Notes: a model not told the origin generated them from the sequence alone. A DNA stretch of 64,000 nt from Propionicicella superfundia DSM 22317 (GCF_000423465.1 NZ_KE384021.1:1-64000); one strand, 5' to 3'; shown: positions 26,518 to 35,359, counted from the stretch's first letter. Numbers and translations: made by a program.

Positions 26518-27630
26518 TCATGGCCAACCCGCTTCCTCGGGATCCGGGTCGGGCGGCACCTCACGGTGGAAGTACGCCCCGTCGTGCGCGTCCCACCCGA
26601 CGCGTCCGGCCGAGGCGAGGACGCTCAGACCCGCATGCACGCGGTCTTCGCTGAGCCCGGTCCTCTGCTGCACCTGCTGCACGTCGACGACGGATTCGAA
26701 GGACAGCTCCCCGCCGATCAGGTCCGCGTCGTCCGAATCGACCGGCGCGCCCGACTCGGACAGCAGCGGGCTCGCCCCGGAATGCCCACGCCAGGACTCG
26801 ACGCTCAGCCCCAGCACGAACCGCGCTGCAGGCAACTCCACCGCGATCAGCATCGGGCCGGGCAGCCCGTCCCGCTCCCCGTACACCGTCATCCCGTGCA
26901 CATGAGGCAGCACCCGCCTGAGCGCCGCGAGCCGATGGAGCCCGTTGACGTACACCGCGTCGGGCGACGGCCGGCTCGCCACCCTGACCCCGGACTGCGA
27001 GGGCATGAGCCAGCCGGACGGGCCCCGTTCGTCCGGAGCGGGCAGGCCCGCCACGAACTCCTGGGCGCGCGCGGTGTTGACCGTGAACGCAAGAGCGAGG
27101 TGACGGTGCATGTCCGCCGCGGTGCCCAGTGCCCGGATCCACCGACGGGGCATGTCGACCGGACGCGACCGTGCGGCTCCGGTCAGGGTCGCGACGCCGT
27201 GCCTGTCGAACCCGACATCCAACTGGAGGAACTCGCTCCCTTCGACACGGGCGAGGGCCATGCGCATGCTCAGACCCATGTCGGCGTTGGACGTGCCGCG
27301 GTCGATCCACTCGCCGTCGAGGCCGCTGCCCAGCAGGTCGAGCCGCGCGTACACACCACCGCAGGCGGAGAAGACCTCGGCCCGCAGCCGGTCCCCGTGC
27401 GCGGTGAGGATCGGATCGCGGAACCCGGCGCGCGTGTGCGACACGAAATAGGTCGCGCTGACGTCGGCGAGCGCGGCGAGCGCCCGGGCGAGCGCCTGCG
27501 GGTGCGCGGTGTATCCGCGGAAGAAGCGCGGGGAGACGACCCGGCCGGTGGGGGTGAGCGCGAGAGCGAGGGCAAGGCCGAGCCGCCCATCGCCCTGAAA
27601 GGACGCGCCGGTGAATCTGCGAGCGGTCAC
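26518..27630 (-). CDS. SWIM zinc-finger family protein lacking its zinc finger
   Basis: The sequence matches the N-terminal part of a long actinobacterial SWIM-finger family: DPILTAHGDRLRAEVFSACG and GVYARLDLLG, then RWIRALG, LHRLAALRRVLPH, QRTGLSEDRVHAGLSVL and the end motif GAYFHREVP. In relatives known to me the chain continues about 80-100 residues with a CxCx(n)CxH finger. Here it stops at 26518 after EEAGWP. The downstream frame holds CGHV in another reading frame but no CxC partner, so the finger appears deleted or scrambled. The start is taken as GTG at 27630. The role of the family is unknown. Confidence 0.6.
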   Translation of the reverse strand: MTARRFTGASFQGDGRLGLALALALTPTGRVVSPRFFRGYTAHPQALARALAALADVSATYFVSHTRAGFRDPILTAHGDRLRAEVFSACGGVYARLDLLGSGLDGEWIDRGTSNADMGLSMRMALARVEGSEFLQLDVGFDRHGVATLTGAARSRPVDMPRRWIRALGTAADMHRHLALAFTVNTARAQEFVAGLPAPDERGPSGWLMPSQSGVRVASRPSPDAVYVNGLHRLAALRRVLPHVHGMTVYGERDGLPGPMLIAVELPAARFVLGLSVESWRGHSGASPLLSESGAPVDSDDADLIGGELSFESVVDVQQVQQRTGLSEDRVHAGLSVLASAGRVGWDAHDGAYFHREVPPDPDPEEAGWP

Positions 27631-27802
27631 GCCCGGATCGTAACGATGCAAGGGATACCCGAGAGTCTCCGGCCCTGCTCAGTGCCCCGCGCGGGGGACG
27701 CGCCCCCGCGGCAGAATCCACACATCGTCCACGCGGGAGAGCGGTCCGCAGACATGCGGCGGCGGCGCGGGCTACGGTGAGGAGTTGGCCGAAGGGATCC
27801 AC

Positions 27803-28723
27803 ATGACTGTCGTCAGCATCATCGGACTCGGAGCGATCGGGGCGGCGCACGCGGCCCGGATCGCCGACTCGTCGCCCGCCACGCAGGTGCGCGTCGTCGC
27901 CGCGGGAGCACGCGCGGAACGGCTCCGCACCGACGGAGTCGTCGTCAACGGCACGCGCCACCTGTTCCCCGTGGTCGAACCGGGCGACCCGGTGGATCCG
28001 GCCGACCTGGTGATCGTCGCCGTCAAGCACCATCACCTGGCCGAGGCGATCGGGCAGCTCGCCGGCCACGTCGGCCCCGGCACGGTCCTGCTCAGCCTCC
28101 TCAACGGCATCACCAGCGAGGAGGAACTCGCGGCGGCGTACCCCCAAGCGTCCGTGCCGCTGGCCGTGAGCGTCGGCATCGACGCGGTCCGCGACGCCGA
28201 CGGGGTGCGCTTCACCTCGCTCGGTCGCGTCGAGTTCGGGGACGCGGTGGCGGGGGAGCCCAGCACGGGCGTCCGTCGCCTGGAGGAGCTCCTCACCGAG
28301 TGCGCCATCCCCTACATCGTGCGGCCCGACATGATCCACACACTGTGGTGGAAGTTCCTCATCAACACCGGCGTGAACCAGGTGTCGGCACTGCTCGAGG
28401 CTCCGTACCGGGTGTTCCAGGCCGAGGGCCCGGCACGCGACCTCATGATCTCCGCCCAGCGGGAGGTCGTGGCCGTCGCCCAGGCGTCGGGCGTGGACCT
28501 CACCGCCGCCGACATCGACGAGTTCCTCGACGTCCTCGCGAAGCTGGGACCCGGCAACTACACGTCCATGGCGCAGGACGCCCTCGCGCACCGCCGCACC
28601 GAGGTCGACCAGTTCGCCGGCACGATCGTCGCGCTCGGCGACCGGTACGGCGTCGAGACGCCCGTCAACCGGGTCCTCCTCGAGGCCTTCCTTGCCAAAC
28701 ACCAACTCTGGGGCGTCGCCTGA
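27803..28723 (+). CDS. Ketopantoate reductase family protein (PanE/ApbA)
   Basis: This is a 306-residue NADPH-dependent reductase of the 2-dehydropantoate 2-reductase family, which makes pantoate for coenzyme A. The Rossmann motif IIGLGAIGAAHAA opens the chain. VIVAVKHHHL corresponds to the 'VKA' strand, LLSLLNGI to the NG motif with the catalytic Asn, and WWKFLINTGVNQVSALLEA contains the catalytic Lys and the conserved N.....A. The ATG at 27803 follows GAAGGG. The usual 'KAYQ' motif is replaced by KHHH, so a related substrate is possible. No other pantothenate gene is nearby. Confidence 0.85.
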   Translation: MTVVSIIGLGAIGAAHAARIADSSPATQVRVVAAGARAERLRTDGVVVNGTRHLFPVVEPGDPVDPADLVIVAVKHHHLAEAIGQLAGHVGPGTVLLSLLNGITSEEELAAAYPQASVPLAVSVGIDAVRDADGVRFTSLGRVEFGDAVAGEPSTGVRRLEELLTECAIPYIVRPDMIHTLWWKFLINTGVNQVSALLEAPYRVFQAEGPARDLMISAQREVVAVAQASGVDLTAADIDEFLDVLAKLGPGNYTSMAQDALAHRRTEVDQFAGTIVALGDRYGVETPVNRVLLEAFLAKHQLWGVA

Positions 28724-28821
28724 CAGCGGTGACGGGCTCCGGGGCCGCGTCCCGCACACACGGTGTGACAGGACGGTCCCGCCCGGCGGGCAGCCGCGAC
28801 CGGCGTCCCACCACGCACACG

Positions 28822-28900
28822 GTGTGACATCTCGCGCGCGATCCGACCACCGGGCAGCTCGCGACGGTCCGCCGGCCCCGCGACGGGACGGATTGTCACG
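28822..28900. repeat. 79-bp element with inverted ends (family B)
   Basis: This element starts GTGTGACATCTCG and ends GGATTGTCACG, 79 bases long, in the gap between panE-like and HAD genes. Five similar elements of 79-80 bases lie at 44129, 52201, 52308, 58717 and 59061. Only about 8-12 bases at each end are shared; the interior differs. A partial start GTGTGACA also occurs at 28763. No transposase is associated. Confidence 0.7.
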
Positions 28901-29018
28901 CCGGTCGCCGGAGCGGTCCTCGAGCCCGGCCATACCGCGCCCGCGGGCGGATTCCCGCAGCAGAGCCATCGGCGGGCAGGCGTACGGGTCCCGGCCGGCG
29001 TTCGGTAGGTTTCGAGCC

Positions 29019-29834
29019 ATGACCGTGTTCGACTCCTCCGACTTCCGTGCCGTCGCGCTCGACGTGGACGGCACGCTCACCGACCACACCCATCAGGTGC
29101 GTCCGCGGGCGATCCGGGCGATCCGTTGGCTGGAGAGTCGCGGCATCCCCGTCATCATCCTCACCGGACGTCGCTCCAACCTCGTCCTCGACCTCGCGCG
29201 CGAGTGCGGGATCGCCCGGCCCATGGTGAGTGACAACGGGTCGGTCATCCTGGACACCGGCACGGGCGAGATCATCGAGCAGCGGTTCGCCCCGCCGGAA
29301 CTCCGTGACGCCGCCTTCGAGCTGGCCGACAGGTTCGGGCTGGGCCGCGCGGTCTGGACGCCCGACGGCATCTACTCCGAGCGCCTGGACCACTACACCG
29401 AGATTCTGGGCGAGATGGCCGGCGAGTCCGTGCAGGTCGGGGATCTGCATTCTCTGCCGACCGACCGGATCTACAAGCTCAATCTGTACGGCTCGAAGGA
29501 GCGCCTCGACGAGGTCCAGCCGTACATCGAGGCCCACCACCCCGCGGTACGCCGCTCGGCCGTCGTGTTCTTCGAGACGGCCACCCCGGGCGCGACGAAG
29601 TGGGAGGGGCTGCTCCACTGCCTGGCCCACCTCGGCATCGACTCCGCCCAGACGGTGGGCATCGCCGACGGCGAGAACGACCTCGACTTCATCGAGGGCG
29701 TCGGCCTGGGTGTGGCGGTTGCCAACGCGTACCCGCGCCTCAAGGACGTCGCCGACATCGAGATCGGCCCCGCCGACGAGGACGGCACCGCGATCTTCCT
29801 GGAGGAGTTCTTCGGGCGCCACGCCACCGCCTGA
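29019..29834 (+). CDS. HAD-superfamily (Cof-type) hydrolase
   Basis: This second Cof-type phosphatase has 271 residues from ATG at 29019. Motif I is VALDVDGTLTDHTH, motif II VIILTGRRSN, and motif IV GIADGENDLDFIEG, with the Lys of motif III in ATKWEGL. The cap domain lies between residues about 85 and 190. It is only distantly similar to the HAD gene at 16589, so it is not a recent duplicate. It is followed by a hairpin and the convergent HerA-like gene. The substrate is not predictable. Confidence 0.88.
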   Translation: MTVFDSSDFRAVALDVDGTLTDHTHQVRPRAIRAIRWLESRGIPVIILTGRRSNLVLDLARECGIARPMVSDNGSVILDTGTGEIIEQRFAPPELRDAAFELADRFGLGRAVWTPDGIYSERLDHYTEILGEMAGESVQVGDLHSLPTDRIYKLNLYGSKERLDEVQPYIEAHHPAVRRSAVVFFETATPGATKWEGLLHCLAHLGIDSAQTVGIADGENDLDFIEGVGLGVAVANAYPRLKDVADIEIGPADEDGTAIFLEEFFGRHATA

Positions 29835-29839
29835 GCGCC

Positions 29840-29874
29840 CGACGCCGGTCGTACTCGCGAAACCGGCGGCGTCG
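29840..29874. terminator. Hairpin between convergent HAD and HerA-like genes
   Basis: CGACGCCG (29840-29847) and CGGCGTCG (29867-29874) are perfect arms with a 19-base loop in the 44-base gap between the two stop codons, probably acting on both strands. Confidence 0.55.
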
Positions 29875-29878
29875 ATCC

Positions 29879-31543
29879 CTATCGCTTGCGGGCCGTCCCG
29901 AACAGGTCGCGCACGATCGCGTTGCCGGCCGACCGGGCCATCGAGCTGAACAGATTGCCCGCGACCCTGCCGACCATCTTCCCGGCGTCGTCCCGCGCCT
30001 TCGCGGCCTGCTTCGCGCGGGCCGCGTCGTCCTTCTCCCGCTGCCTGGCGGCCGCCGCCTCCTCGCGCTCACGGGCCTTCTGCGCCGCGAGTTCCTCCTT
30101 CTCGCGCTGCTTCGCCGTGGCGGTCGCCTCCCTCTGGCGCTGCGCGTCCTGGGCGGCCGCCTCCTGCTCCTGCGCGGCGGCCTGGGCTCCCGCCTCCAGC
30201 TTCCGGGTGAGGATCTCGCGGGCCGACTCGCGATCGATCGCCGTGCCGTACGTCGCCATCTGCTGCGAGCGGGACACGCCGGTCGCCATCATCTGCGGAT
30301 CCATCGCCGCCATCAGCGACTCCGGCGCGCGCATCCGCGTCCAGGCGACCGGGGTCGGCGCGCCATCGGGGTTGAGGACGGTGACGACCGCCTCGCCGAT
30401 CCCCAGCGACTGCAGCGTCTCGGCCAGATCGTAGCCCGACGTCGGGAACGTCTCGACCGTCGCCTTCAGCGCCTTGGCGTCCTTCGGCGTGTGCGCCCGG
30501 ATCTGATGCTGCACGCGCGACCCGAGCTGGGCGAGGACGTCCTCGGGGACGTCGGTGGGCGTCTGCGTGACGAAGAACACGCCGATCCCCTTTGACCGGA
30601 TGAGACGCACGGTCTGGGTGATCGCCTCCAGGAACGCCTTGGACGCGTCGTCGAACAGCAGGTGCGCCTCGTCGAAGAAGAACACGAGCTTCGGCTTGTC
30701 GACATCGCCCACTTCGGGCAGGGCCGCGTACAGGTCAGCCAGGAGCCACATGAGGAACGTGGAGAACAGCGCCGGCCGGTCCATGAGGCCGGGCAGCTCC
30801 AGCAGCGACACGACGCCCCGGCCGTCGGGTGTGACGCGCAGCAGATCGAGCGTGTCGAACTCGGGCTCGCCGAAGAACGCGTCGGCACCCTGCGCCGACA
30901 GGGTGACGATCTTGCGCAGGATGACGCCGACCGTCGCCTTGGACAGGCCGCCGATCCCGTCGAGCTCGGCCTTCCCGTCGGCCGACGTCAGATAGGTCAG
31001 CAGCGTCTGCAGGTCGGACAGGTCCAGGAGCGGGAGCCCGGCGGAGTCGGCGTAGTGGAAGACCAGCCCCAGGGACGACTCCTGGACGTCGTTGAGGTCC
31101 AGCACCTTCGACAGCAGGATGGGCCCGAAGCTGCTCACGGTGGCCCGCAGCGGGATGCCGGTGCCCTCGCCGCCCAGCGCGTAGAACTCGGTCGGGAAGC
31201 CGCGTCCCTGCCACTGCTGCCCGATCTTCTGCGTCCGGGCGAGGAGTTTCTCGGACGCCTCGCCGGGCAGCGCGATGCCGGACAGGTCACCCTTGATGTC
31301 GGCGGCGAAGACGGCCACGCCGTTGGCCGACAACTGCTCGGCCATGAGCTGGAGCGTCTTCGTCTTGCCCGTGCCGGTGGCGCCGGCGACGAGTCCGTGC
31401 CGGTTCATCATCGACAGCGGGAGGGCGATCCGTCCGCCGGGGATCGGCTCTCCGTCGGCCATGAGCACCCCGAGATCGAGGACGGCTTCGTCGGTCCGGT
31501 AGCCGGCCAGAATCTGATCGAGAGCGGCCTGGTCTTCACTCAT
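29879..31543 (-). CDS. HerA-like ATPase/helicase (DUF853, YjgR type)
   Basis: The 554-residue protein belongs to the HerA/FtsK ATPase group. Walker A is AGATGTGKTKT (Lys60), Walker B is KLVFFFDEAHLLFDD, and a sensor-like FFVTQTPTDVP follows, where FVTQ is the DUF853 signature. Residues about 460-525 form a charged coiled coil rich in Ala, Gln, Glu, Arg and Lys. The C-terminus resembles YjgR (MVGRVAGNLFSSMARS). Its role is unproven; HerA relatives translocate on DNA in end processing. It is convergent with the HAD gene and diverges from the small gene at 31618. Confidence 0.88.
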   Translation of the reverse strand: MSEDQAALDQILAGYRTDEAVLDLGVLMADGEPIPGGRIALPLSMMNRHGLVAGATGTGKTKTLQLMAEQLSANGVAVFAADIKGDLSGIALPGEASEKLLARTQKIGQQWQGRGFPTEFYALGGEGTGIPLRATVSSFGPILLSKVLDLNDVQESSLGLVFHYADSAGLPLLDLSDLQTLLTYLTSADGKAELDGIGGLSKATVGVILRKIVTLSAQGADAFFGEPEFDTLDLLRVTPDGRGVVSLLELPGLMDRPALFSTFLMWLLADLYAALPEVGDVDKPKLVFFFDEAHLLFDDASKAFLEAITQTVRLIRSKGIGVFFVTQTPTDVPEDVLAQLGSRVQHQIRAHTPKDAKALKATVETFPTSGYDLAETLQSLGIGEAVVTVLNPDGAPTPVAWTRMRAPESLMAAMDPQMMATGVSRSQQMATYGTAIDRESAREILTRKLEAGAQAAAQEQEAAAQDAQRQREATATAKQREKEELAAQKAREREEAAAARQREKDDAARAKQAAKARDDAGKMVGRVAGNLFSSMARSAGNAIVRDLFGTARKR

Positions 31544-31617
31544 GGGCTACAGGGTGGCACAACCGGCGCCCTGCACGCCGACTTCGGCAGGCGGCTTCCC
31601 TCAATTAAGCTGGCACG

Positions 31618-31911
31618 GTGATCTTCAAGCGTGTCGGCGAGTCCCGCCCTTACCCCCCGCATGAGTACACCCAGAAGCAGTGGGCGCTCATCGCCCCGTC
31701 CCAGGTGCGTCTGGACGATCTGGTCACCACCAAGCGGAACCTCGACCTCGAGGCGCTCCTGGAGGAGGATTCGACCTTCTACGGCGACCTCTTCGCCCAC
31801 GTCATCGAGTGGAAGGGCGAGCTGTATCTGGAGGACGGCCTTCACCGCGCTCTGCGCGCAGCCTTGCAGCAAAGGCTGACGGTGCACGCGCGGGTTCTGC
31901 GCCTCCAGTAG
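31618..31911 (+). CDS. Small conserved actinobacterial protein next to a LytR_C gene
   Basis: This 97-residue soluble protein starts with GTG at 31618. The stretches APSQVRLDDLVTTKRNLDL, EDSTFYGDLFAHVIEW and LYLEDGLHRALRAALQQR are, in my experience, strongly conserved in a gene found upstream of LytR_C proteins in actinobacteria, sometimes labelled a VapB-like antitoxin. I see no toxin gene and no DNA-binding motif, so that label is doubtful. The next gene begins 38 bases later with its own ribosome-binding site, so the two are probably one operon. Confidence 0.7.
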   Translation: MIFKRVGESRPYPPHEYTQKQWALIAPSQVRLDDLVTTKRNLDLEALLEEDSTFYGDLFAHVIEWKGELYLEDGLHRALRAALQQRLTVHARVLRLQ

Positions 31912-31949
31912 TCTTCGGTGAGTCAGCGGTCCCCGGGGAGGAGTGAGTC

Positions 31950-32477
31950 GTGCGCAAGGTCTTCGACATCGTCAAGACGCCGCTCACTCTCATCATCCTG
32001 CTGGTGATCCTCGTGGGCGGGTTCTGGTGGGGCTGGAAGCAGGTCAGTGCGCCGATCCCGACGACGCCGGCCGCCCCGTGCGTCACGACGAAGCTGAAGG
32101 ACAACACGCTGCACGCCAACCAGGTGACGGTCCGCGTGTACAACAGCGGCAGCATCGCCGGGCGCGCCACGAAGATCTCCACCGAGCTGAAGAACAAGGG
32201 CTTCAAGGTCCCGACCGTCACGAACAGCGACGACCCGGTCGAGAAGACCACGATCATCGGCTCGAGCGCCGACAACCCCGAGGTGAAGCTGGTCGCGGGC
32301 ATGTTCAAGGGCGCCCAGATCACGGCCGACGGCCGTGTCGACAACACCGTGGATGTCGTCGTGGGTGACACCTACGGTGGTTTCAACGACAAGGGCGCGA
32401 CCTCGATCAAGGTGTCGAGTGGCGTCGCCTGCATTCCGTCGGCCACTCCGACGGCGACGGCCAGCGCCACCGCGTAG
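31950..32477 (+). CDS. Membrane-anchored LytR C-terminal-domain protein
   Basis: The GTG at 31950 follows GGGGAGGAG and gives 175 residues. One membrane anchor (TPLTLIILLVILVGGFWWG, about 10-28) is followed by an extracytoplasmic LytR_C domain, with VTVRVYNSGSIAGRATKISTEL corresponding to the family's 'VxVLNGSG..GLA' start, and VVVGDTYGGF near the end. Here the usual NGSG is NSGS. The tail is Ser/Thr/Ala-rich. LytR_C domains accompany cell-wall polymer ligases, but no LCP catalytic domain is present, so it is probably an accessory surface protein. It is convergent with the antiporter gene. Confidence 0.8.
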   Translation: MRKVFDIVKTPLTLIILLVILVGGFWWGWKQVSAPIPTTPAAPCVTTKLKDNTLHANQVTVRVYNSGSIAGRATKISTELKNKGFKVPTVTNSDDPVEKTTIIGSSADNPEVKLVAGMFKGAQITADGRVDNTVDVVVGDTYGGFNDKGATSIKVSSGVACIPSATPTATASATA

Positions 32478-32489
32478 CGGGCGGGCTGG

Positions 32490-34028
32490 TCACGCGTCGG
32501 CTCGCCGGATGAGCCTCGGCAGGCGCGGGGGCGGGTCCTCGGGAATGTCCACCTTCTGACTCCATCGCGCGAGACGTCCTCCGTAGCCGAGGACGCGCAG
32601 CCGCTCCTCGGTCGCGGGCCGCACCTGCTTGGACGTCACGATGAGGAGCGCGTCGCCGGCGATGATGCGCGTGGACGGCGACGGGACGATGTACTCGTCG
32701 TCGCGGATGATGAGGGACACGACCGCGGTGCGCGGCAGGCGCAGTTCGAGGATCTCCAGGCCGACGAGGTGGGACCCGACCGGCACGGTGACCTGCATCA
32801 TGTCCGCCTGGATGCGGTCGAGCGGGGCGACCTCGACCTCGACGTCCGTCGGCCCGGCGTCGGCGAGCCCCAGGACACGGGCCGCCCACGGCAGCGTCGG
32901 TGCCTGCAGCAGTGTGAAGGCGATGACGAACACGATGACGATGTTGAACAGATGGAGCGATCCGGCCAGGCCTGCGGCCATGGGCACCGTGGCGAGGATG
33001 ATCGGCACCGCTCCGCGCAGACCGGCCCAGGACAGGAACACCTGCTCCCGCCATGGGATCTTGAACCACACCGCGCAGGCCATCACCGACAGCGGCCGTG
33101 CGACGAAGGTGAGGAACAGGCCGGCGGCGAGCCCGATCCCGATCTCGCCGAGGGTGATGGCGAAGGGGTTCGCGAGCAGACCGAGCATGACGAACAGGCC
33201 GATCTGGGCGACCCACCCCAGCCCCTCGGCGAACGAGCGGGTGGCCATCCGGTGGGGGAGCTTGGCGTTCCCGAGGACGACCGCGCAGGTGTACACGGCG
33301 GCGAACCCGGACAGGTGGATGGCCGTCCCGATGCCGTAGGCGAAGACGGACCAGCCCAGCGCCGCCAACGGGTACAGGCCCGACGACGGCAGCGCGACGC
33401 CGCGCAGCGCCCGGGCGCCGGCCCAGCCGAAGACGACGCCGAGCAGGATGCCGCCGAGGAACTCGCCGGCGATCAGCAGCAGGGTGACCGGCAGCCCGCT
33501 GACGTGGGACGTCCCCGCGGCCAGGGATGTCGCGGCGGACACCAGCAGCACGACGGGTGCGTCGTTGAGGCCCGATTCCGCTTCGAGGGTCGCCCGGACG
33601 CGCGCCGGCAGCGGGACCTTGCGCAACACGGAGAAGACGGCTGCCGAGTCTGTCGGGGCGGTGATCGCCCCGAACAGCAGCGCCAGGGCGAGGGGCATGC
33701 CGAGGGCCACGTAACCGAAGACGCCGATGAGGGCGATGCTGACGAGGACTCCGACCGTCGCGAGCAGTGCGGCCAGCAGGAGCGATCCGCGGATGTCCTT
33801 CCAGCGTGTCGTGATGCCGCCCTCGTAGAGGATGATGACCAGCGCCGCGAACCCGAGGGCGTGGGCGAGGTCGGGATCGCGCAGGCCGAAGCCGAACAGC
33901 GCGAAGGCCATGCCGATCCCGAGGAACAGCAGCAGGGCGGGAAGGCCGAGCCGCGACCCGATGCGCGACGATCCGATGGCGAGCAGCAGCACGACGGCCC
34001 CGATGAGCAGGATGCTGTCGAGGCTCAT
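32490..34028 (-). CDS. CPA1-type potassium/proton antiporter with C-terminal RCK_C domain
   Basis: The ATG at 34028 (after GGAAGGA) gives 512 residues. About twelve TM segments fill residues 5-390, with the ion-site motif ESGLNDAPVVLLVS in TM5-6, as in NhaP2/CvrA, and FLSWAGLRGAVPI, the conserved arginine-containing later segment. Residues about 410-490 form a TrkA-C/RCK_C domain (VTVPVGSHLVGLEILELRL, then DALLIVTS), which senses ligand in CvrA-type antiporters. It would export K or Na in exchange for protons. The open frame continues past 34028 into the tRNA-Ser gene but is not coding there. Confidence 0.9.
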   Translation of the reverse strand: MSLDSILLIGAVVLLLAIGSSRIGSRLGLPALLLFLGIGMAFALFGFGLRDPDLAHALGFAALVIILYEGGITTRWKDIRGSLLLAALLATVGVLVSIALIGVFGYVALGMPLALALLFGAITAPTDSAAVFSVLRKVPLPARVRATLEAESGLNDAPVVLLVSAATSLAAGTSHVSGLPVTLLLIAGEFLGGILLGVVFGWAGARALRGVALPSSGLYPLAALGWSVFAYGIGTAIHLSGFAAVYTCAVVLGNAKLPHRMATRSFAEGLGWVAQIGLFVMLGLLANPFAITLGEIGIGLAAGLFLTFVARPLSVMACAVWFKIPWREQVFLSWAGLRGAVPIILATVPMAAGLAGSLHLFNIVIVFVIAFTLLQAPTLPWAARVLGLADAGPTDVEVEVAPLDRIQADMMQVTVPVGSHLVGLEILELRLPRTAVVSLIIRDDEYIVPSPSTRIIAGDALLIVTSKQVRPATEERLRVLGYGGRLARWSQKVDIPEDPPPRLPRLIRRADA

Positions 34029-34164
34029 GCGGCGTCCTTCCGTTTGGTTCACAGAGTACGGATTCCGGCGGCGCCGGGGCGCACTTCCCGGGACCTCGCC
34101 CCCCGGGGCGGCTCCGGCGAGAAGCGATTGGCCACGGTCTGCGCCGGTCGGTACACTCGCCTGC

Positions 34165-34252
34165 GGTGGCGTGTCTGAGCGGCCGAAAGAGCGCGCCTCG
34201 AAAGCGCGTGAGGGGCAACCCTCCGCGGGTTCAAATCCCGCCGCCACCGCCA
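34165..34252 (+). tRNA. tRNA-Ser (CGA)
   Basis: The 88-nt gene has a long variable arm, as expected for serine. Acceptor GGTGGCG pairs with CGCCACC, the anticodon loop CTCGAAA holds CGA, the T arm is GCGGG-TTCAAAT-CCCGC, and discriminator G is followed by encoded CCA. Two hairpins follow. Confidence 0.97.
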
Positions 34253-34254
34253 GG

Positions 34255-34276
34255 GGCCCTCGCGAGATCGAGGGCC
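34255..34276 (+). terminator. Short hairpin directly after tRNA-Ser
   Basis: GGCCCTCG and CGAGGGCC pair perfectly around a six-base loop, starting three bases after the tRNA. Possibly a 3' processing or termination structure; the stronger T-tailed hairpin follows at 34287. Confidence 0.5.
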
Positions 34277-34286
34277 GACAGTGACG

Positions 34287-34324
34287 AAGGTCCGTCCCGG
34301 GTCGTTCCGGGGCGGGCCTTTTCG
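34287..34324 (+). terminator. Rho-independent terminator of tRNA-Ser
   Basis: A 14-bp stem (34287-34300 with 34307-34320, AAGGTCCG... / ...GGGCCTT, two G-U pairs) with loop GTCGTT ends in a TTTT run. This is one of the few classical terminators in the window. Confidence 0.8.
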
Positions 34325-34649
34325 CGTCGGGGCGGCCCGGACGCCGTCGGGCGCAGGTGGGACGCCGGGCTCGGGCCGTGCGCACGGGGAGCCTCTCCGG
34401 CGGTAGCGAGGCGGTGCTCGGTGTCGAGGCTCGGGCCGTCGCACGGGGGGCTCTCCGGCATCCGCCGGGCCGCCATCACGGCGACTGCTGCGGGTCGAGG
34501 CGGCCGCGGGGCGTTTTCGGGTGTCTCCAGCATTCGCCGGTCCGCCCGCCCCGGACGGCCGGCGGCATCGCCGAATCCCCGGATCGGCGCCCAGCGGCCA
34601 CGCCGGGTCGCGCGTGCACCGTGGCAGGTGCTGCGGATCGCCGCCGGAC
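34325..34649. other. Intergenic stretch built of degenerate direct repeats
   Basis: No gene is supported. Two imperfect repeats of about 31 bases (GCTCGGGCCGT...CTCTCCGGC) lie near 34370-34402 and 34429-34459. A second pair (CTCCGGCATCCGCCGGGCCG at 34453 and CTCCAGCATTCGCCGGTCCG at 34525) lies 72 bases apart. This suggests old duplications between tRNA-Ser and the TetR gene. Confidence 0.45.
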
Positions 34650-35267
34650 TTACAGGTCCACGACGAGGAACCGCTGGATCGCCGCCCGGAGACGAGCGGC
34701 CATGTCGATCCGCTCCGCGTTGAGGAGCCACTGGATCTGGAGGCCGTCCATGAGCGCGGTGAGCTCGATCCCGAGGGCCTCGGGGTCGGCGTCGTCGCGG
34801 AGGTATCCGGCGGCCTGGACCCTCTCCAATGCCCGCTGTGTGCCGCGCACGATCCGGTCGTAGCGCTTCACGAAGTAGTCGTGGGCCGGGTGGGACGGCG
34901 TGGACGCCTCGGCGGCGAGCACGGAGTACAGCGCGATCAGACCGGGAACGGTGGAGTTGTGGCGGGCGAGGTCGACCATGCCGCGGAGGATGCCGAGGCC
35001 GGAACCGTCGGCGGACCCGTTGGAGCGGAACCGGTCGCGGTCGGCCTGGTCGCGCCAGGCGAGGACGGCTTCGAGGATCGACTCCTTGGAGGGGAAGTGG
35101 TGGGCGAGCCCGGCGCGGGACAGCGAGCAACGCTCGGCGATCTCCAGCATGGAGGACTTGTTGTACCCGGACTCGCCGAAGACGACCATCGCCGTCTCGA
35201 TGATCTCCTGCCGCTTGGCCCGCCCCTTGGCGTAGCCGGCCCGTCGGCCGTCGGCCGCAGCAGTCAT
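34650..35267 (-). CDS. TetR-family regulator of the MFS/GH3 operon
   Basis: The ATG at 35267 follows GGAGAGG and gives 205 residues. The N-terminal HTH is RQEIIETAMVVFGESGYNKS then MLEIAERCSLSRAGLAHHFP, and the C-terminal part is a helical ligand-binding domain ending IQWLLNAERIDMAARLRAAI. It is divergent from the MFS transporter gene, and the gap holds a 30-bp near-perfect palindrome (35360-35389). It therefore very probably represses the transporter and glycosidase until a glycoside or related ligand binds. The ligand is not known. Confidence 0.9.
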   Translation of the reverse strand: MTAAADGRRAGYAKGRAKRQEIIETAMVVFGESGYNKSSMLEIAERCSLSRAGLAHHFPSKESILEAVLAWRDQADRDRFRSNGSADGSGLGILRGMVDLARHNSTVPGLIALYSVLAAEASTPSHPAHDYFVKRYDRIVRGTQRALERVQAAGYLRDDADPEALGIELTALMDGLQIQWLLNAERIDMAARLRAAIQRFLVVDL

Positions 35268-35359
35268 GGTGCCTCTCCGTCGTCGGTCTGCGGCGTCGCG
35301 GATCCCGTCGTGGGGGGTGCGGCGCCGTCGTCCATTCTCTCGCAGCCGGAAGCCTCGGA

